Of a stretch of 64,000 bases of DNA, positions 63,825 through 64,000 are shown piece after piece. The notes beneath the pieces are model-generated. The model saw nothing but the letters and a program-made list of their open reading frames with translations. It made no database searches and had not been told where the DNA came from. The number at the start of each line of letters is the position of its first letter. Position 1 is the first letter of the stretch. The DNA comes from Massilia kyonggiensis. Lineage in GTDB: Bacteria; Pseudomonadota; Gammaproteobacteria; Burkholderiales; Burkholderiaceae_D. The stretch is taken from positions 62,001-126,000 of the forward strand of contig NZ_JANUGY010000006.1 in assembly GCF_024756235.1 (NCBI RefSeq), given 5' to 3'. The position numbers and the translations under genes were made by a program.

Positions 63825-64000
63825 ATGAGCATTTCGTTCAACTACGAAGCCGCATTCTCGCGCAATATTGGCTGGGTTACGCCCGAGGAGCAGCAGCGCT
63901 TGCGCAATAAACGGGTGGCCATTGCCGGGGGAGGAGGCGTCGGTGGCGTGCACTTGCTGACACTGGTGCGCCTGGGCGTCAGCAAATTTCACATCGCCGA
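63825..64000 (+). CDS. ThiF/E1-like adenylyltransferase, 5-prime part only
   Basis: The gene runs off the window after 58 codons. Translation begins MSISFNYEAAFSRNIGWVT and contains a nucleotide-binding loop VAIAGGGGVGGVHLL (about residues 32-46), then VRLGVSKFHIAD, as in the ThiF/MoeB/Uba1 fold. The start has only a weak ribosome binding site. It could be a full-length ThiF-family protein or the N-terminus of a larger ThiF-nitroreductase fusion of the Rv1355c kind; the window cannot decide. Confidence 0.8.
   Translation, partial: MSISFNYEAAFSRNIGWVTPEEQQRLRNKRVAIAGGGGVGGVHLLTLVRLGVSKFHIA

Overview
The window is GC-rich, densely packed chromosomal DNA. Gene content and gene order point to a betaproteobacterium of the Oxalobacteraceae, of the Massilia/Janthinobacterium/Duganella type. 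The clues are a one-cysteine DksA next to a CobW GTPase and hslVU, a petABC-sspA-sspB block, a gpmA-envC-ctpA-moeB block, a Tad pilus locus, a fused isobutyryl-CoA mutase and a PEP-CTERM-type TPR lipoprotein. This placement rests on recognising protein families, not on a database search. No phage, transposase, CRISPR array or rRNA operon was seen; there is one tRNA gene.

Layout. 50-5286 (+): CobW GTPase, dksA, a tandem STAS-like protein, hslV, hslU and a small basic protein. 5295-6594: a periplasmic cupin (-) and an XRE-type regulator (+). 6598-17897 (-): a complete type II secretion operon, transcribed gspG-H-I-J-K-L-M-N-D-E-F-C, mostly with 4-bp stop/start overlaps. 18062-22561 (-): moeB-like E1 enzyme, ctpA, envC and gpmA, transcribed from gpmA. 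22650-25556 (+): rhodanese-like protein, grxC, secB, an SH3 protein and gpsA. 25578-28259 (-): cupin, DUF2461-type protein, DegS/HtrA-like protease, mscL. 28525-32710 (+): cytochrome bc1 (petABC), sspA, sspB, tRNA-Thr(UGU). 32767-36800: RNA-repair genes rtcBA (-) behind a textbook sigma-54 promoter, with the divergent CARF/AAA+ activator rtcR (+). 36928-38031: an adhesin-like GIN-domain protein and a BON lipoprotein. 38123-48654 (-): a Tad/Flp pilus operon led by flp. 49043-51316: a GGDEF cyclase and an HD-GYP phosphodiesterase, tail to tail. 51453-59508 (+): a LysR regulator, a giant indolepyruvate:ferredoxin oxidoreductase and IcmF. 59583-end (+): a small protein, PrsT-like TPR lipoprotein, a FeeM-like N-acyltransferase and the start of a ThiF/E1-like gene cut by the window edge.

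Functional themes. Envelope and secretion: T2SS with SecB as its likely upstream feeder, septal hydrolase control by EnvC/CtpA, Tad pilus with adjacent c-di-GMP enzymes, and PEP-CTERM-associated export. Stress and protein quality control: HslUV, SspA/SspB, DksA, HtrA, MscL and RNA repair. Branched-chain and aromatic amino acid breakdown: IorAB and IcmF, whose upstream regions share a partly matching TTGACGTNTACG motif.

Most promising for new biology: the FeeM-like acyltransferase plus ThiF pair behind prsT at the right edge, the winged-helix/AAA ATPase inside the tad operon, and the RtcR sensor of the RNA-repair switch.
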